This document shows positions 12,355 through 24,371 of a DNA stretch of 64,000 nucleotides, in pieces. Position numbers and translations under genes: made by a program. Location: assembly GCF_000524195.1 (NCBI RefSeq), contig NW_020170584.1, positions 1 to 64,000 of the forward strand. Direction: 5' to 3'. This DNA comes from Echinococcus granulosus. Lineage: Eukaryota > Platyhelminthes > Cestoda > Cyclophyllidea > Taeniidae. Under the pieces are notes generated by a model, which did not search any database, was not told where the DNA came from, and saw nothing but the letters and a program-made list of their open reading frames with translations. How positions within the stretch are numbered: the stretch's first letter is position 1; each line of letters begins with the position of its first letter.

Positions 12355-12552
12355 TGTAACGTCCCGGGACTCCCTGAAGACGAAAGAAGACATAATACTA
12401 GGGCAGAATATATATATTCAGCACGAAGAAGGTGTCTGGGCTATCGGCATGACCCAAAAGGCCAGCCCACCCAGCGAGGAAAAAGGAGGCTAATTCAAAG
12501 TACAAAAGTGGCGTCTCACCAGAATCGAGGGAAAAACCACTATCGTATTACA
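12355..12552 (-). repeat. 5' LTR of the TRIM-like element
   Basis: This is the right-hand 198-base terminal repeat, the 5' LTR in the element's orientation. It contains ATATATATATTC, a possible TATA box, and is directly followed on the minus strand by the proposed primer-binding site. Confidence 0.8.
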
Positions 12553-13378
12553 CAAAAAATAGTAATATTTTGTTAGAAGATCTTCCTTCTGAAAGTAATT
12601 AACTACTATTCTACAAAAAAATGTTTATTTGCCAGTATTGATGTCTATCGTGATAGGGTCAGACAAGTTTGCAAAATAAAATTCGCATATTTTGTTGATG
12701 ATGTAACCTACAATAACTTACTAAAAGCGTAAATGCGGTTTTACCTAAAGTTATAGTAAAAGCTAAAATTTTGTGTAAGTAATTGTAAAAAAAGGAAACA
12801 CTTGCTGATTTTTCTTGAATCAGTCAGGTCAGTTTCTCGCAAATTTCTGCAATAATTTTTATAAGTTTTTAAAAACATAATTCTTTATTAAAAATTTTTG
12901 TTTAAAAAGAACATTTTAGTGGGTAATTTTACATAGATTATAAGGAATTATTCAGAGTGATTCAATAATTGCCCTGACCTTGAGCCAGTGTTTGACTCCC
13001 TGCTTAGCCTGCAACTTATCACATGTGTGTGGTTTCTGTAGATGCGTTACACGATGCTGTGGTTGTTTTTTATCACTTTTTTGTTTGCTATTTTTTTGAA
13101 TTTGAAAGTCTTAGAACTCTTGATTTGTTATCCTTACTAAGATTGAGACGAGATTCTGGGCATATTTTTCTCAATACATTTTTGTTGCCCTTGTTATGTT
13201 ACCCTTTATCCGGTGTATCTTGCAATAAAATATGATAAGCTTAACATTGTACGGTAATATAAATTTACAGAGTCCTTGCTTATTTTGGCTCCTAATTATC
13301 CCGTTGCTTATATCCGTGTCCATAAAGTTTCAGTTATTCCGTTATTTCCTTAGCCATATTCACTTTGCATTTGCTCAA
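12553..13378. other. AT-rich spacer before the DPP8/9 gene
   Basis: A very AT-rich stretch. AATAAA at 12675-12680 is the first clear plus-strand polyadenylation signal after the Ig-domain gene and could end its transcript beyond the TRIM-like element. A strong acceptor-like tract, TTATTTCCTTAG, ends at 13353, 25 bases before the DPP8/9 ATG. It may be a spliced-leader acceptor or a cis 3' splice site. No gene is seen. Confidence 0.5.
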
Positions 13379-16300
13379 ATGGCCACGGGAGCCGAAAGCT
13401 CTTACAAAGAGGTTGAATCACGTACCTTTGCGGATTTTTTCAAAGCTGCTCAACTGGCAAACGCGCTTAATGATATTGTAGCCTCGCAGCCCTATTTCAT
13501 TAATCTTCGTCCTTCTCTGGTTTGCCTTACTTTCCATTGATTTTTTATGCGCCTTTTGATAGAATTTACCAGAATGTCGCGTCTACTTTGCTAGCCTCTT
13601 ATCTTCCAATGCAAACATGAATATTTATTATGCCGATGTCGACATGTCTGAAACCGCTTGTATTCAAGACAATTTGGTTCTTCAGCCACTTCTTCAAAAT
13701 GATGCTTTTCGCAGTGTAGCACTGTAAGTCCTTATCATCTGTATCAGATTCTAGTAGTCTCTCGGTGTCGTAATATAGTAGTATTTCAATTTTGGTGATT
13801 GTTTTCGGCCCGTAGCGACTGCGCTTTTGGAGGCATTCCACTAATGATGGTGGCAGTCATTTTAAAAGTTGGATAATGCATTTTCCTTTACAGCCGCTCG
13901 AAGGTTCCGTTGGCCGAAAGCCTCCTACGCGAGCGCATGCGAAGCAGTCAGTTTAGCACCTCGGACATAAAGCTGAATCCACGCTCAGGCACTTTTCTCA
14001 CCTCCTTCTCTGGAAAAATCGTCCAATTTACTGATCACAACTGGCCGCGGTCCTCTCCTTTCGTGAGAATCTTGTTTTACTGCTAACATCCGGTGTTAGA
14101 ATGCCTCAAGCGTATTTGTTTGACTCTCAGCAAGTACTGATGTATTGGTAGTACAACAAACGTGAAATTTTCCGCCACGGCTAGTGACGCCAGTAGCATA
14201 CTAAAGCGGGGACTTTTTATCCTTTTCTTTGCCTAACCAGATCGAAACCTCCCTGAACGTACTATCGGCTGGCGAGTCGGCAATGCAGCCGATCTCCTGC
14301 CCCAGCAACCCAAACCTCATTGCCTATGTGGACGGGTCGAACATTGGGATTACGAATGCCCTCACCTCGACGTACACCTTCATCACCAACATCACGGATC
14401 CCAAGAGTATACCAGCCTTTTCTAGTTTGTTCTTTAACTCTCCTAGTTTTATTAGACACTTAAGTGGGTAGGTGGGTGAGCGGATGCATGGTAGGATGGT
14501 AAATAGCTGTCTACAAAGTGGTTGAGTTGATGAATGGGCATATTGGTGGACGGTTGTGGTCGTTAAGCGAACAGATATATACGGGATGCACAAACTGGCC
14601 ATCAGTTGGTCAACTGCTTTGATTCCGCGTGTTTAAAATGGATATGTAGCTGGTTCAATAGATTAAGTGGGTGCGTGCGTGCGTCCAAGATCTGTGAGAA
14701 TGGACATGTGGACGGGGTTTGGACGAGTGCGTCAATGAATAATCCAAGGGCTTTGAGGGCGATGGACGGTTTGGCATTTATTATTGGGATTGATTGACAA
14801 GCAGGGTCTTTATTCTTCACAGTTTCTGCGGGTAGGTCCTCCTTCGTCGTACAGGAGGAGTTTTATCGTTACATCGGTCTTTGGTGGCGTCCTGTTTTGG
14901 ATTCTAGCGGTGAGTTCCGCAGTGGGACATTTCTTAGCCCCGAGCCTTCGAAACCTAGTTTGGACAGTCACCATGCTGCTTAAATCTACCTCAGGCACCT
15001 ATTGTTTGATCTATGAGGAGATTGATGAGCGTGACGTCGAAGTGATCACCTTGCCCAACTTCACCGCTTGGAACGAGCAGGTTGAGCATCACGCCTACCC
15101 CAAACCAGGTACTCGTCCTGTGTTTTTGTTGGCAAGACCACCTACTTGCAAACGTTTAAGTAGCTGTTATTTTCCAGGCAGGAAAAATGCCACTTCAACA
15201 CTGAAGATGGTCACATTCATGCTGGACGCGGAGCGTTACGAGGTGGGAAGTCGCTCATTTTTTTCACCAAACTTCTGTTCTTAGATAACCGATATCAAGA
15301 TTCGAGAGTGGGCCACACCTCTCTTCCAAATGCTCCCCGAGTACGAGTATCTCGTGCGATGTGATTGGACAGAGAATGGGGAATAGTGAGTCCTACCTTT
15401 TGTTCCCTTCTTACGTGTATAATTTTTTTTTGTTTTCTAGTTTTTGGATGGTGTTGTCGAATCGTTTGCAATCGAAGATGAGCCTTTTCCTCATTTCCCC
15501 GCGGTCCTTCTACACCGGAGAGTGGACTCCGTTTGTTCGTTTGTACGATGAAGAGGATCCTGTCTCCTGGGTTGAGGTTAGTCAGCTAGTTATCTCCTTT
15601 TTTGCCCTCCTTTTTACTGTATCACATCGGACATTCCATGATGCAACTGGCCTCTTGTAGGCACACGACTGTTTGCGATTTTTGGAAGCCAATTCCAACA
15701 TCGTTCGGTATATTTGGCTCAGTCAACGCACGGGCTATGCCCACCTCTACGAGCATGTTAGAAACCTCACTCTATTTCCCCAATCACCGTCATCAAAAAT
15801 AATCATATCTACACCCGGTACACGATATTTTGCGCCTGCTGAGGCTGTTAAAGCACGTCAACTGACCGAGGGCGATTGGGATGTGCTAAGTGATCATGTA
15901 AGTTGTTTTCTTTTCTGCCCAAATAATGTCCATGCCTAAGTTTCCTCTTGGGAGGGACCTGCTACTTAAATACTTATAAGCAGACACGATTCTTCTTTTG
16001 CTTTTGGTCCACATTTAGATTTTCGTGGATGATGTGAACAATTTACTATTGTTTGAGGCTCTGCGTGAACATCCCTTGTGGGCAAATGTGTGAGTACTAA
16101 TTTGCTTATTCTAGGAGTCGGAAAAAGCTATGATTAAGCTTCTATCTTCCACACTACTGATAACCCCTTTTAAGTAGCGTCCCGGTTTGCCTCGCACTTT
16201 TAGTTACGCGGTTAACTATGGCCTGGCGGAGCCTCGCGTCCATCGCTTAACCCTTGAGTGTGATTGGCTAGCTTTATCGGCTGTCACCAACACCCAACTA

Positions 16301-19087
16301 GCCGAGGTGGAGTTTCGTCTTTCCTTCTCCCTCCTCACCTTTGACGCGGCTTCCGGTCTTTGCGTGGTGGAGGCCTCCAGCCCAAGGCTGTTGCCCGGTC
16401 AAGTTCTCTTTCGATTGCACATCGATGCGAATGGAATACCGCGGTTGAAGGCCCTGGCTGTGTTGAAAAAATTGGGTGAGAAGAATACTCTTTGAACTGA
16501 ATTTTAGTGACTATTCAATTGGCGTTTGAAACCTTCCACAACGTGAAGATGTTTGAGGAGGTCTTAGTCGTTTCCCCTTTTTTTTCCGCTCAGCTCCAGT
16601 TGACACCGTTCTATCGACTGTTTTGAGTCCTCCCTGTGGTCCTCGAGTCCTCTCGCTCACGTTCAAAGACATCGCCACCTCAAGAACAGCCCTCACCTTC
16701 CATGGAATGCTCTTCACGCCGCCACCGGAGACACGACCTCCGCGAGGATTTCCCACTCTGCATCTTGTCTACGGTGGACCCGGTGTCCAGCTTGTTCGTG
16801 GCGTCTGTCTCCGAAATCTGTGAGTTTTGGTGATTTGGGAGTTATTTTTCACTGATGTGAGGGAGGTGTGCCAAGTCCATTGAATACGTCGAGTTAGCCA
16901 GCCTGCCAACAGGGCATCCTTCCTTCAGCCCAACCATCTACTCCTTTTTCGTTGTCACAGTTGTACTAGACGGCTACTGTGGCATGTCTCGTTTGAAGGG
17001 AGTGCGTTGGCAGAGCCTCCTGAAATCTTCTGCGATGCGGAGGGTCTTGAAGAATCTGGCTTCTTTGCTGTTCACTCAAATAGACCGTTTCTGGGTTCAC
17101 TAGCTTGGAAGGCATGACCTCGGATCGCATCTAGGTTGCTTGATTATTACTGTAGCCGATTGAACGTGCAGAGTGTTCTACATCCCTCCCACGAGAGAGG
17201 AAGTGAGCACGCACACAGATGAAGAGGATGAAAGGCTATTTCCTTCTTTCTGGTAACCTTTTCCAACTCATTGTGATGCCTCTTAATCAAGTCCCCAGGT
17301 GTAGCCATCCCGTCGTGCAGAAGGCGTTCCATGTCTCGCGTTTACCGCTTTCGATTAAGCTGGAAACCTTTCTGAACGTCGTTTGTCCTCCCCATTGGCA
17401 AGAGGTGTTGGAGGTTAGAAAGGTGAAGGCGATTTTCTAGCAAAAAAGAGGTGAATTAAGTTTGTTAATCAAAATCCAGGCATGAAAAGTCAGTTTCGGA
17501 GGTTCAGTTTCTTTTCGAAGAGCACTACTCAAACAGTTGAAAGTAGCGATATGATTAGTTGGCGATCGCGTTGCGCATTTGTTAAGTTCATTTCTGCATT
17601 TTTGCCTTTTTTCCAGGATGCTGAGGGCACAAATCTACTGCCATTTCGGCTACGCACTGCTCCTCTGTGATTGTCGCGGTTCTGCAAATCGAGGAAGTCA
17701 ATTTGCCGGACACATTAAATACCAAATGGTGAGATTTGTTGCCCACTACTTATAATCCGCCTAGTTAGTAGCATTTGCTTCGCCAGTCGTGTCTAAGTCT
17801 ACCCATCTATTTGCCGTTTACGGCTGCCCAATCCTGTCAGAAATGTGACAAATTTGGAGCTTCCAGCTGCAATTCTGGATCTCCATTTGATCTTCAGCCA
17901 TTGCTCCGTCTCAGGTCTATCACTCCATTCTGAATGCATGCATGTGCAGCTATTTTTCGTCCCCCGTTTATCCTTTTTCTTCTCTCCCTGTGGTCAAGGG
18001 AACCGTGGAACTGCCTGATCATGTAATGTTCCTACGCGAAGCCGCGAATCAAACGGGCCTGATTGACCTTAGCCGCGTGGCGATCTATGGGAGCTCTTAC
18101 GGTGCGCTGTAGTATTTTTTTAACTCGCGAAATTGTTGCTACAGTGGGAAAAATGCCCAATGGTCGCGTTTTGTTTGTTTCCCTCAGGTGGGTATCTGGC
18201 GCTTATGGCCGCGGCAAAACACCGCGACGCCTACAGAGCCTCGATAGCCGTCTGTCCGGTTGTAAGTTGGCAGCATTATGACACAGCCTACACGGAGCGA
18301 TACCTCGGCCTCCCCTCGGACCACGAAGATGCCTACGTGTAAGTTGATTGCTTTACTTTCGCGCACTAACAGCTCCAAAGCATTCGCCTTTTACTGAAAT
18401 CCCATTGAAGTAGCGAGTAATTTGCCTGTTTTTTGCCGCCTGGCTAGAAATGGTGACGTGTTGACCTATGCCAGCTACTTTCCGGACGAGTCACCATACC
18501 TGCTGATCGCACATGGTGGACAGGATGAGAATGTCCACTTTGCGCACACAGCCAGTCTTCTGCAGCGTCTGAATGCCCTCGGCAAACCCTACCACCTCTC
18601 CGTACGCACCTCCGCCTACTCACCACCCATTTCAGTAGTTAGGACGTGTCATATTGCTTACTACTAGATTGAGCTACTTATTTCTCACTTCAGCATCCTA
18701 ATGCTAGGGTACCCTGACAAGGTCATGGGCATTTTGTCTATTACTTTTGTTTTCCCCATTTAAAACCTTTTTTCGGTTTTAGTGCCTTTCATATCTGCTC
18801 GCTTTTTGGCTCCAAGTTCTTTTTTAATCCGTTTAAATTAATTCCTGGATTGTTGCTACTCACTGCCAATTTAAGTGTTTTGCTGTGAACTTGCACGACT
18901 GCTTAATCTTGCAACCGTACTTACTCAAGCCTAATATTTTTATTATTACTCCTACGTGCATTTTTAATGAGGCATATTCCCTCCCCTCTAGTTTTATCCA
19001 GACTCGCGGCACAGGATCCGCGATGGTGACCACTTGATTGCAACGATCCTCAGCTTTCTCGACCAAACCCTTCAAATGCCTCCTTGA
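13379..19087 (+). CDS. DPP8/9: Dipeptidyl peptidase 8/9-like serine protease (family S9B)
   Basis: Cytosolic prolyl dipeptidase that removes N-terminal X-Pro or X-Ala dipeptides. Eighteen exons join in phase to 861 residues, close to human DPP9: 13379-13519, 13563-13723, 13894-14062, 14241-14406, 14823-14909, 14995-15108, 15178-15242, 15285-15385, 15441-15576, 15661-15897, 16019-16087, 16178-16475, 16594-16819, 17617-17728, 17999-18101, 18188-18338, 18448-18601 and 18992-19087. The propeller carries the S9B Glu-Glu pair in QEEFYRYIGLWW (Glu224-Glu225), which binds the substrate amino end. The hydrolase domain has VYGGPGVQLV, the nucleophile in GSSYGG (Ser727), Asp805 in GGQDENVHF and His837 in SRHRI. 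The residue before the nucleophile is Ser, where relatives usually have Trp. No signal peptide or anchor is needed from the chosen ATG. Introns range from 42 to about 800 bases. The exon 11/12 junction uses a GTGTGA donor to keep frame. Confidence 0.92.
14462..14600. repeat. Diverged GGTG/GGAT-type tract inside a DPP8/9 intron
   Basis: A degenerate run of GGTGGGTGAGCGGATGCATGG-like units follows exon 4 of the DPP8/9 gene. It belongs to the same GGAT/ATCC family seen elsewhere in the window. Confidence 0.5.
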
Positions 19088-19793
19088 GATTACTCACCCC
19101 CCCCCCTCCGCCTTCCGTTTCTCTTGTTATCAACTCTTTTTTCCTCCCCTCCTTTTACTCCTTACTCTAAATTTGGGAAATTGTCTCCATTCTTTTTCTT
19201 TGCTTTTTTTGATTAAAATAAGAAAAAATGAATAATGAGGTGGACTAAGACGGCCTTTTGCTTTCTAAGAGAGGTTTTCAACGTGTGGAGAGCTTTTCGT
19301 GAGGAAGGAGTCCTTTGTACAGTCCTGTCATGTCATCAACCGGAGCAGTCATAGTTGGAGGTGTCAGCACGGAGGTCAACGCCGCCGATGGGGGGAGTAG
19401 GGAAGATAAGCTGCAGGAAAATCTCTCCAAGAATACAGCAGAAAGTTGATTTCTCCATGAAGAGCGAACTAAAATTTGCAGGTGACAGCCTAGCAAAACC
19501 CTAATACCTCTTCACTCACAAACTGCCAATATTTTCTCCAAAAATCTGTTCCTCCTCCTAAAATACGGAACTCCGGCAAGCCATGTTTTATTTTCAAATT
19601 GAGAATCCGCCCAGAACTGCTCCTTCTTAAGGGTTTATTTGTGTTTATCAGCGAACCCGTCCAAACACTCACCAGTATAGTTCTAGCAACAAACACATCC
19701 ACCTTTGAGGAAGCAATAAGGCTTGATTAGGTAAAGTTAAGGCGTGTATTTACAAGTAAAAGATAAAAAAGACTGAAGCAGAATGGAAGTCTC
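19088..19793. other. Spacer between the convergent DPP8/9 and PRCC genes
   Basis: This 0.7 kb separates two genes that face each other, so it should hold both 3' ends. A minus-strand AATAAA (complement of 19634-19639) lies about 155 bases past the PRCC stop codon and is a good polyadenylation signal for it. On the plus strand, GATTAAAATAAG near 19211 is a possible signal for DPP8/9. No coding region is supported. Confidence 0.55.
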
Positions 19794-22369
19794 TTAAAAT
19801 CCGTACTTCTGTCGACTTTGTGCCTGATTTCGTCGTGCTTCTGCCCACTGCTCCTGCAACTCGTACTCCTGTTCTTGCGCCTGGAGAATAAATTCAAGGA
19901 TCATAGCTACTTAAATCAAATAAGCACTCGACGATGCGTGGCGATTTGCATACAAGGTAGGGAAGAAAAAGCACCGTGATGAGTTGGCCTATTGCCAAAG
20001 TTTTAAATCCACTGCAGTTAATCAGAAATCCCCCTGCCAGTGACAACTTTATCCTTGATGGAGGTAAGCCTATGCTCCCAGGGACACACGCCCCTCTCTT
20101 CTGGTTGCGACGGAACGCTGCTCTCTTCTCTCCGGGATGGCAACTCACGTACCGGATTGTAAGGGTTGGCAGAGTGAGTCACACGACAACCCCCACACAA
20201 GCAATTGCCTCACCACCTCCAGTCTACACTGTTTTCACAGCGAAGAGTGAATACTTACTAGTCTGAAAAAAACTAGGTGATGATTAAAACGTCCTTTTTG
20301 CTACATGGGCAACACAATGAGTTAAAAATTTACACAACCACAGATGGAACCAGGGAAACAAGCGGTAGAAGAGAGGGTCAAGAGGACCCAAGCGCAAAAT
20401 CCTACCGACTCATAAACCAGCTAGCCTAATAAAAGGTGCTACTTAAATTTTTTACAGTAGCAATATTTTACCTTGTACGCGAGCCATGTGATTTGGTGCT
20501 TGCGGAAGGCCAATTTGCCCGGATTGTTCACCAGATGCTGTTGCGGCTCCATCTTGGGACGAGCGGTGGTAATATTTTTGAGCAGCTCCAGACTGGCACC
20601 AGCAGTCAGATCCTCTGCGCGAACCTCCCGCACCTTTGCCCTACCTGAGGCGGCGAGCAAATCGGCCACGGACATAGCAGTGGCGCCGCTACGACTTAGA
20701 CGCGCTCGTTTACGCTATGAGAAAGGAAAGAGCGCCAATTAGGAACACTTTAAGCTTATTTCATCGAGGGTGGCCTCAGAAGTGGCTCTAGTAACACGTC
20801 GATATGGTGAAGGCCTCCAGGGATCCCTCAAGGAAGAATCGATTGGGTACAGATAAATGTAAGGCATCCGCTATTTTTAGCTGACTACATGAATGCTCAC
20901 GGCGAAAAGGGAAAGAAAACTTGATCATGTGTTAGCAATAGGAGGGGATCGACTCAAAGCTACCGATGAAACGGTGAAAGATTGTTCAAGTATGAAGATT
21001 CGATGTATCGCCACAATGACAACAAAGATGGCATGAAAATCAGCCGCTAGTCTGTCAACCCTAAAGGTGGATCAAGTTTCTCTTAGATTAACACATTATC
21101 CAACCATCGCAACCAAAATAAAACCCACTGATTGGCAGTCAGGTCTATGAATCTTATTAACATGAAAAAAGGCAACTCACCTCGGGACCGGGAATAAACG
21201 TCTCCGCCGTAAACATGGGTCCCATTTCTTCCTCCTCCCCCTCCTCACTACTCGCGCCCTCTTCACGTTCCACACGCGGTCTTTTCGGTAGCTGCCAGTC
21301 CTTGAAGGGCTTCTCTTCCAATGGCGGAAGTTCTTGTGGCAAGGGAACCGTTTCTTGCGGTGTAGTATTACCCACTGCCGCCGCTTCAGCAGCAAGAATG
21401 CTCTCTCTTGCCCTACGCCGAGCTTCATCCGCATTCGAGGGCAACACTGAATCTTCCTGAGTTCCGTTGAAGGTGAAGAAGCCTTCTGGAGAGGCCGTAT
21501 CGTAGTCCATATCACCAACCTCGACAGATAATTCCGGTGTCCGCGGTGACTTTGCAGGAGCAGGCTTAGTTGGGATACTTTGAATCGCCTGTTTTGGAAC
21601 AAGGAGAGATGGAATAATCGGTTTGTCACCTTCCCTGACGATTAGAGCACGAGTTGGAGGAAGCAGATCCAAAAGGCTCTTGTGTGATGTAGACCCAACT
21701 GCTTTGCGAGGAGGTCTCTAAAATAAGGGTATCCAAAGAGCATGTAGCGTTTGAACAACTCATTCGTACTATCTATCAACAATAATTATCCAGGGCAATT
21801 TTGTCTTAAAAAGCATCAAATCCCAGAACTAGTATTAAGAACCGATAAATTTCAAGTAGAAGAAAAACCGTTTAAAGTACAGCGGCAAATAATTTTCCTT
21901 AGTATGGAAGAAAGGAGGATATGCAAGTGAGGCAGTTACCTTAACATTTTCCAGGTCGTCAGAATCACTATCGTCAGAAGAATCGAACTGAAATAAAATT
22001 GTGAAAACGTTATCTTATTGCAAACACATTCAAACAAAAACGCCCAAAGCGTACTTCTTCCACAGTAGGAATCGATAAAATGACCTTCCCATTTATTCCA
22101 GACTTTCGCTGAATGTTCAAGGGTTCTAAAAGAGGTTTCGCGTTCTTAGGCATGCGCATTTTATACTCATCCTCGACTTTATCATGAAAATCCATCTGTT
22201 TACTAGAAGTACTCTGAGATTTCGTCGAACTGTTTTCATCTATTAATTTACCTACAAAAGTAGGGACACAATGAAAACATTCACATGGTTTGGTATCGAG
22301 AACATAAAAAGTTATACCTTCAGAGTCAGAATCTGACATATCTGAAGCACCGTAATCTACGAGAGCCAT
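19794..22369 (-). CDS. PRCC: PRCC homologue (proline-rich MAD2L2-interacting protein)
   Basis: A nuclear protein. The human relative binds MAD2L2 (MAD2B) and associates with splicing factors. Six minus-strand exons join in phase: 22369-22318, 22251-22055, 21987-21940, 21717-21181, 20714-20472 and 19880-19794, giving 387 residues. The start MALVDYGASDMSDSDSEG matches the family's N-terminal motif, in which a hydrophobic-Tyr stretch leads into an acidic Ser/Asp tract. Exon 3 is an acidic FDSSDDSDSDD segment. The middle is Pro-rich with a Glu-rich patch, and a basic RKRARLSRSG stretch could act in nuclear import. The C-terminus is the conserved part: NNPGKLAFRKHQITWLAYK, then AQEQEYELQEQWAEARRNQA, and the terminal QKYGF. 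It is shorter than the human protein because the proline-rich part is reduced. An AATAAA lies about 155 bases downstream. It faces the DPP8/9 gene tail to tail. Confidence 0.9.
20437..20462. repeat. TGCTACT...AGTAGCA inverted repeat
   Basis: A 26-base inverted repeat with arms TGCTACT and AGTAGCA around a T-rich spacer. It sits across the end of PRCC intron 5, just outside the exon at 20472. Similar copies occur at 57551, 57736 and 57902. Confidence 0.6.
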
Positions 22370-23699
22370 TGTCGGTAAAATAAGCCAAATGAAGTGTAAG
22401 AGAGGCCAATTTCACGGGCTAAGTGCCTGAAATTCATCCAGCCAATCAGATAATAAGAGCAGGATCTAGTATTTAGTATCCATGTTTTGTTTATCGGTTC
22501 TTAAACAAAAAATTTGGCCTGATTTTCATTTTCATTATCATTTACTGCTTAGCAGCATGTTTTATGTTGCTTAAAGTGGCCAAAAAACGAAATGGATACT
22601 TAAGCATCTATGTATTTACTAGCCCAGCTTAAAATGTCGATTACCTATTTTTTAAAGCATTTGTAAAGTAGTTATTTGTCAATAAATTTTGAGCAGCAAA
22701 CTAATGCATGCAAAATCGATGGAATTTTTTTGAGACAAGGGAGTTTCCCCAACACACTGGCAATCTCCTTACTGAAGACCACTTCGTAAATTAGAATGTT
22801 ATTTGTTCATTATTCATTGTTTTTTTACCCAAGTACACTGCTAAGTAGCACCAAAAAGTTTTTTAACTTTGTACTACCTAACTTTGCTCAAATAAATCAG
22901 TGTTCTTGGTGTTTTTTTGTAGGGATGTGTCATTTATTAGTATAAGTAACTAAAACTAAACATTTGTAACTGCTCATCCCTTTTGCACAAAGTTGTCTTT
23001 TTTTGGGTTATTACTGAGCTTCCTAAATAACTGAGGAGGTTCTAATATTTAAATTAAATTCACCTTCTCTTCCGCCTTATAACCATTTTTGCAACGGCTC
23101 GTGTCCTAAAACAAATTAATTTTCCATCATGTTCAGGTCACGACAAGGCAAAGCCTCCCAGTCTCCGTAGTTGAGTGATGTACATCGATATTCCGACAGC
23201 AAATCGTTGAGCGAATTTTGAGCTAAAAGAAGCCAAGTCCATCCATCTATCTCGTTTCCCTCCATCCTTCAACCCATCACTGATCGAATTCATGTTTCCA
23301 CCAGCATAACCACTTTAATCACCAACCAGGAACATTTGCTCCTTCTGCCTTCATCACACCGCCGGCGCTCTTAAACGCCGTATGCGTATCTGTCAGCTTG
23401 TCAAACTAATCTCTCTCCTCTGTCACTCCTCCTTCTCTCCAAACATTAGTCACCTGCCGTTCGCTTCATTTGGAAGCAACAGGAGTTTAGGTGTCCTTCA
23501 GCTTGTTGAATGCATCGTCAAATCAGCGCAAATTTTCCATTACGTGCGAGGTCTTCCATGGAGGAAGAACAAAAGGAAAAGAAAATAATGGAACAAACAG
23601 ATGGAATCAAGACCGAGAATGATATGAGTAATTGACAAGCAGACATGCCTTTCTTTCCACCGACCTGCCATTCGATCGAGCGCAACATCAACACTTTTC

Positions 23700-23942
23700 A
23701 AAGGAGGAGGAGGAGGAGGTGGAGGAGGAGGAGGAGGGGGAGGAGGAGGAGGAGGAGGAGGAGGAGGAGGAGGAGGAGGAGGAGGAGGAGGAGGAGGAGG
23801 AGGAGGAGGAGGAAGAGCTCGTTTACTTNNNNNNNNNNNNNNNNNNNNNNNNNNNNNNNNNNNNNNNNNNNNNNNNNNNNNNNNNNNNNNNNNNNNNNNN
23901 NNNNNNNNNNNNNNNNNNNNNNNNNNNNGAGGAGGAGGAGGA
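23700..23942. repeat. GGA trinucleotide microsatellite, broken by an assembly gap
   Basis: About 40 GGA units run up to 23818, followed by AAGAGCTCGTTTACTT and then the gap. On the other side GGA units resume, and the same AAGAGCTCGTTTTACTT follows at about 23943. The repeat and its unique flank are therefore present on both sides of the gap. This may be a real duplication or one locus assembled twice. Confidence 0.9.
23829..23928. other. Assembly gap (100 N)
   Basis: Exactly 100 N, the usual placeholder for a scaffold gap of unknown size. It lies within the GGA microsatellite. Confidence 0.99.
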
Positions 23943-24371
23943 AAGAGCTCGTTTTACTTAATCTTTTAAAGAAAAGCGCCCAAACCTTATACAAACCTGA
24001 AGGTGGTCCACATTACATTGTTTACGCGATGGTGGAGAGATTAGTCCTCCCTTTGATCTCTGCAAGCGCAGCGATCACAAGGCCATTCTATAGGGGCGAA
24101 GGGAGGGACAGTGGGGTGGAGGGCGGGGTGGAGCAGAGACAATGGTCGAGTCATAACACAAGTAGGCTGCCTAAAATAGAATTTATCTGTAAATAATAAA
24201 AGATAAGGGGGAGGAGGGGGACGACCCGCCTGTATTTACATTCAGGGCTCTTAAAATTTGTTGCCCCTGAGTGGAAAACGAGGGTGGGTAGATAGCTTTG
24301 GCAAGGCGATGACCCTCAGTGTTGGAGGCATTTGTCAACGCGTAGAAGAAAATGAAAAAAAAAAAAAACAG

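Larger units (their letters stand above)
11567..12552 (-). mobile_element. TRIM-like non-autonomous LTR retrotransposon
   Basis: Two direct repeats of exactly 198 bases (11567-11764 and 12355-12552) begin TGTA and end TTACA. They flank a 590-base interior with no coding capacity. By eye the repeats differ at about 20 positions with no indel, so the copy is old. Read on the minus strand, the 5' LTR is followed at once (12354 downwards) by TTGGTGGCAGCGG, the expected position and TGG start of a tRNA primer-binding site. A polypurine tract (AAAAGAGGAGGGGGG, complement of 11768-11782) sits three bases from the 3' LTR. Each LTR holds an AT-rich TATATAT-like box. These marks and the 986-base total fit a terminal-repeat retrotransposon in miniature, a class reported from tapeworms. 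Clear target-site duplications were not found: CGAAT on the left, CAAAA on the right. Confidence 0.8.

Noticed and set aside
14784..15284. 166-codon frame across DPP8/9 exons 5-7
   Set aside because: It reads through introns. Only its later parts coincide with real exons (14995-15108 and 15178-15242); the first part is in the wrong frame for the QEEF exon.
21177..21629. 150-codon basic frame overlapping PRCC exon 4
   Set aside because: It is an out-of-frame shadow of a PRCC exon whose true frame joins in phase to its neighbours.
23632..24196. Long open frames of Glu, Arg or Leu runs on both strands around 23.7-24.0 kb
   Set aside because: They are translations of the GGA microsatellite and cross a 100-N gap, so they are not genes.
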